From Lachnospiraceae bacterium AM48-27BH (GTDB taxonomy: Bacteria > Bacillota > Clostridia > Lachnospirales > Lachnospiraceae), in the NCBI GenBank assembly GCA_003478355.1, contig QUFC01000012.1:25304-89303 (forward strand): 64,000 bases of DNA, given 5' to 3'. The first letter of the stretch is position 1. Every line of letters starts with the position of its first letter. The position numbers and the translations under genes were made by a program. Below, one piece after another: positions 61,150 to 64,000 of the stretch. Below the pieces are notes generated by a model. The model saw nothing but the letters and a program-made list of their open reading frames with translations. It had not been told where the DNA came from and did not search any database.

Positions 61150-61701
61150 GTGACCAATATTATCGTGGCGTTTTCCAAGCCGGAGGATGCAAAAAGTATT
61201 AAAAATATCGTCATGAAAAATGGCTTCCTTGTTGTCGCAGTCTGCACCTCAGGGGCCCAGACTATCAGCAGTCTGGAGGGACTGAACGGGGGAATCATAA
61301 TCAGCGGATACCGGTTTGAGGATATGCTGTTTAAGGATCTGTATCAGAATCTTCCGGAGAACTTTGAGATGCTTTTAGTAGCATCCCAGAACCGGGTAGG
61401 TGATGACCTGAATTATAAGCACTTGGTATATCTGCCTATGCCGCTGAAGGTTCATGATCTGATCGCCACACTGTCTATGATGTGTGAAGCCCAGATTCGG
61501 CTGAAAAAGAAACGGAAGCAGAAGCCTCAGCCAAGAAGTGAAGAGGACCGGCTTCTGATCACGAAAGCCAAAGAACTGTTGATGGACCGGAACCACATGA
61601 CGGAGGTAGAGGCCCATCGGTATCTGCAGAAATGCAGTATGGACAGCGGTACCGGTATGGTGGAAACTGCACAGATGGTGATCAGCCTGATTCAGATTTA
61701 A
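61150..61701 (+). CDS. ANTAR-domain antiterminator-type response regulator
   Basis: 183 residues. GTG 61150 has GGGGTGAG five bases upstream. The N-terminal ~120 residues follow a receiver-like fold (NIIVAFSKPEDAKSIKNIVM, GGIIISGYRFEDM, LVYLPMPLKVHDLIATL) but the usual acidic pocket and phospho-Asp are not obvious. The C-terminal ANTAR RNA-binding domain (LITKAKELLMDRNHMTEVEA, HRYLQKCSMDSGTGMVETAQ) is clear. ANTAR proteins bind leader hairpins and prevent termination of nitrogen genes. 40 bp after glnA, so probably cotranscribed and acting on the glnA leader. Confidence 0.88.
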   Translation: MTNIIVAFSKPEDAKSIKNIVMKNGFLVVAVCTSGAQTISSLEGLNGGIIISGYRFEDMLFKDLYQNLPENFEMLLVASQNRVGDDLNYKHLVYLPMPLKVHDLIATLSMMCEAQIRLKKKRKQKPQPRSEEDRLLITKAKELLMDRNHMTEVEAHRYLQKCSMDSGTGMVETAQMVISLIQI

Positions 61702-61734
61702 AGTTCAGAAGTATATAGAAAAAGAGGACCGAGT

Positions 61735-62535
61735 ATGAAGTTTACGAAAATGCAGGGCGCAGGGAATGACTACGTCTATGTGAACTGTTTTGAGGAAAAA
61801 GTAGAAGATCCAGTGTCAACCGCAATCCGGGTCAGTGACCGCCATTTCGGAATCGGTTCGGACGGACTGATCCTGATCTGCCCGTCCGATCACGGAGATT
61901 GTCGGATGAGGATGTTCAATGCAGATGGCTCCGAGGGCGAGATGTGCGGGAATGCCATCCGCTGCGTGGGCAAATACGTCTATGACCACGGCATCTGCCC
62001 GAAGACAGAGCTGGTGGTGGAGACTTTAGGCGGCGATAAGTACCTGACACTGAATGTGAAAGATGGAAAGGTATTTGAAGTGACTGTGGATATGGGAGAG
62101 CCGGAGCTGACTTCTGAGCTTCCAGAGAAGATTCATGTGAATGGCGAGAACAGAGAATTTGTTGGGATTTCCGTTGGAAATCCGCATGCTGTTTATTTTA
62201 CGGAAGAAATCGACGGATTAGATTTAGAAAAGATCGGCCCGGCTTATGAAAATCATGAGCGTTTCCCAAACCGGGTCAATTCTGAATTTATAGAATTAGT
62301 CAGCCGTGACCATATCCGGATGCGGGTATGGGAGAGAGGAAGCGGTGAGACCTGGGCCTGTGGAACAGGAGCGACAGCCAGTGCCGTAGCTTCTATTCTG
62401 ATGGGCTACACAGATCCGACGGTGAAGGTCTCTTTAAGAGGCGGCGATCTGACCATCCACTGGAACCGGGATACCAATCATGTATATATGACCGGTCCGG
62501 CAGTGGAGGTATTCCATGGTGAGATCGAGGTCTGA
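61735..62535 (+). CDS. dapF: Diaminopimelate epimerase
   Basis: 266 residues. Converts LL- to meso-diaminopimelate for lysine and peptidoglycan. Start FTKMQGAGNDYVYVN, first catalytic cysteine in MCGNAIRCVGKYV and second in WERGSGETWACGTGATASAV; SVGNPHAVYF is also conserved. AGAGGA precedes ATG 61735. It lies 63 bp upstream of dapL, the enzyme that makes its substrate, and the two are almost surely cotranscribed. Confidence 0.97.
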   Translation: MKFTKMQGAGNDYVYVNCFEEKVEDPVSTAIRVSDRHFGIGSDGLILICPSDHGDCRMRMFNADGSEGEMCGNAIRCVGKYVYDHGICPKTELVVETLGGDKYLTLNVKDGKVFEVTVDMGEPELTSELPEKIHVNGENREFVGISVGNPHAVYFTEEIDGLDLEKIGPAYENHERFPNRVNSEFIELVSRDHIRMRVWERGSGETWACGTGATASAVASILMGYTDPTVKVSLRGGDLTIHWNRDTNHVYMTGPAVEVFHGEIEV

Positions 62536-62598
62536 CCGGTCAACAGTTGGAATGAATAAAAAAGACAGAATGAGAGTGACATAAAGGAGGAAAATGCC

Positions 62599-63819
62599 AT
62601 GTTTCAGGTAAATGAAAATTATTTAAAGCTGCCGGGAAGCTATCTGTTTTCTACAGTAGGAAAGAAAGTGAAGGCTTATTCTGAGGCACACCCGGATAAG
62701 AAGGTGATCCGTCTGGGAATCGGTGATGTGACCCAGCCATTGGTTCCGGCCATTATCAAGGCCATGCATGAAGCTGTGGATGAGATGGGCAATGCGGATA
62801 CCTTTCACGGTTATGCCCCGGATCTGGGATATGGATTTTTGAGAGAGACCATTGCCAGAGAGGATTACGAGAAACGTGGCTGTCCGATCGCAGCAGATGA
62901 GATCTTTATTTCTGATGGTGCAAAAAGCGACTGTGGCAATATCCAGGAGATTTTCTCCGCAGACAGCCGGATCGCTGTCTGTGACCCGGTCTATCCGGTT
63001 TATGTGGATTCCAATGTGATGGCAGGCAGAACCGGTGAGTACGATGGGGAAAACGGTATCTGGAGCAACGTGATCTATATGCCGTGTACAGCGGAAAATG
63101 GTTTTGTTCCGGAGCTTCCAAAAGAGACGCCGGATCTCATTTACCTGTGTATTCCGAATAACCCAAGCGGTACCACACTGACCAGAGACCAATTAAAGGT
63201 ATGGGTGGATTATGCCAATCAGGTAGGCGCTGTGATTCTTTATGATGCTGCTTATGAGGCATATATTTCAGAACCGGATGTTCCACACAGCATTTTCGAG
63301 ATCCCGGGGGCCAGGACCTGTGCGATTGAGTTCCGTTCCTTCTCCAAGAACGCCGGATTTACCGGAGTGCGGCTTGGCTTTACGGTAATTCCAAAGGATT
63401 TAAAGAGCGGCGATATCACGGTACACAGCCTTTGGGCAAGAAGACATGGAACCAAGTTCAACGGCGCGCCGTACATCATCCAGAAGGCGGCAATGGCAGT
63501 CTACTCTGACGAGGGAAAAGCCCAGTTAAAAGAGCAGGTGGGCTACTATATGCGTAATGCCAGGGTGATCTATGACGGCTTAAAAGAGGCAGGCTACGAA
63601 GTATACGGCGGTATCAACGCTCCATATATCTGGCTGAAGGTTCCGGCAGGTATGACTTCCTGGGAATTCTTTGATTACCTGTTAGAAAATGCCAATGTGG
63701 TCGGAACACCGGGAAGTGGATTTGGTCCAAGTGGTGAAGGCTATTTCCGGCTGACTGCGTTTGGAACCTATGAAAATACCGTGGAAGCTATTGATCGGAT
63801 GAAGAAATTACAAAAATAG
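62599..63819 (+). CDS. dapL: LL-diaminopimelate aminotransferase
   Basis: 406 residues, PLP-dependent class I/II aminotransferase. Family signs: [20 protein letters not shown] at the start, [37 protein letters not shown] and the PLP lysine in [20 protein letters not shown]. It converts tetrahydrodipicolinate to LL-DAP in one step, bypassing the succinyl or acetyl branch. AAAGGAGG precedes ATG 62599. Works directly with DapF upstream. Confidence 0.97.
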   Translation: MFQVNENYLKLPGSYLFSTVGKKVKAYSEAHPDKKVIRLGIGDVTQPLVPAIIKAMHEAVDEMGNADTFHGYAPDLGYGFLRETIAREDYEKRGCPIAADEIFISDGAKSDCGNIQEIFSADSRIAVCDPVYPVYVDSNVMAGRTGEYDGENGIWSNVIYMPCTAENGFVPELPKETPDLIYLCIPNNPSGTTLTRDQLKVWVDYANQVGAVILYDAAYEAYISEPDVPHSIFEIPGARTCAIEFRSFSKNAGFTGVRLGFTVIPKDLKSGDITVHSLWARRHGTKFNGAPYIIQKAAMAVYSDEGKAQLKEQVGYYMRNARVIYDGLKEAGYEVYGGINAPYIWLKVPAGMTSWEFFDYLLENANVVGTPGSGFGPSGEGYFRLTAFGTYENTVEAIDRMKKLQK

Positions 63820-63890
63820 TAACTGTATGGTCAGTTATGAAATAGAGATGCAGGGTTTATGCATCGAGGAAGACGGGAGGAGAATGCACT

Positions 63891-64000
63891 ATGATGACTT
63901 TGGACGATATTGACAGAAAGATCTTAAAAATCCTGCAGGAAAATGCCAGGACTTCCCTGAAAACCATAGCAGAAAAAAAACATTTTTTGTCATCTCCGGC
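63891..64000 (+). CDS. Lrp/AsnC-family transcriptional regulator (3' end outside window)
   Basis: The first 36 residues are seen: MTLDDIDRKILKILQENART then SLKTIAEKKHFLSSP. This is the N-terminal HTH of Lrp/AsnC proteins. GGGAGGAG is eight bases before ATG 63891 (63894 is also possible). The A and T runs at 63973-63988 give one residue more than usual between Glu-Lys and Phe-Leu, so an indel is possible. It follows dapL and may respond to an amino acid such as lysine; this cannot be judged from the fragment. Confidence 0.8.
   Translation, partial: MMTLDDIDRKILKILQENARTSLKTIAEKKHFLSSP

Overview
The window looks like a chromosomal segment of a Gram-positive gut-type Clostridia, most probably a Lachnospiraceae member. 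This rests on protein resemblance and gene content: L20-type infC-rpmI-rplT operon, LL-diaminopimelate aminotransferase (dapL) with dapF, NfnAB-type oxidoreductase, DUF1540, a Csp-like S8 protease, strong AGGAGG ribosome sites and TTGACA/TATAAT promoters. No rRNA, CRISPR array or complete IS is visible.

Layout. 1-4.6 kb is the end of a prophage or related integrative element (tape-measure-like tail protein, small phage gene, tyrosine integrase) abutting the 3' end of tRNA-Trp. 4.8-17.5 kb holds housekeeping genes: 5-formyl-THF cyclo-ligase, an HPr-like protein, a nuclease-XPD helicase, a LysR regulator, a sigma-like protein, a histidine phosphatase, purL, DUF1540 and a membrane glucosyltransferase-like protein. 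17.5-18.9 kb is the infC-rpmI-rplT operon with an attenuator leader and an AUU start. 19-22 kb holds a LysR/C45-acyltransferase divergon and three tRNA-Leu genes. 22-28 kb holds a nitroreductase, a minimal SufC-SufB pair, an S8 protease and a two-gene ThrE-type exporter. 28-33 kb is a MarR-ABC-ABC operon and a YitT protein. 33-36 kb is a MoxR-DUF58-DUF4129 operon on the minus strand, and 36-38.6 kb is nfnAB.

38.8-44.2 kb is an A+T-rich accessory block: a PLD-like/SF2 helicase/DUF3427 protein, a Nudix hydrolase and an AAA ATPase with a PD-(D/E)XK-like end, the last behind a 17-bp palindromic promoter. This is the best candidate for an undescribed (possibly defence) system. 44.2-64 kb holds a PH-domain protein, an MprF-like acyltransferase with a hydrolase, LysR/MATE, deoB, a second YitT, DUF6110 with a P-type ATPase, HflKC, a DtxR regulator, a HAD phosphatase, citC, glnA-ANTAR, dapF-dapL and the start of an Lrp/AsnC regulator.

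Two window-wide patterns stand out. (1) At least eleven single-base frameshifts, nearly all one-base losses in short homopolymers, interrupt nine otherwise well-conserved genes including glnA and hflK. This looks more like sequencing error than biological decay, so I give the reconstructed gene spans. (2) Dispersed intergenic repeats: a 132-133 bp MITE-like element (two copies in opposite orientation, 13-bp terminal inverted repeats, perfect 8-bp target duplications), a ~125-bp structured repeat with compensatory stem changes (three copies plus fragments), and a shorter CAGGTCTGCGC family.
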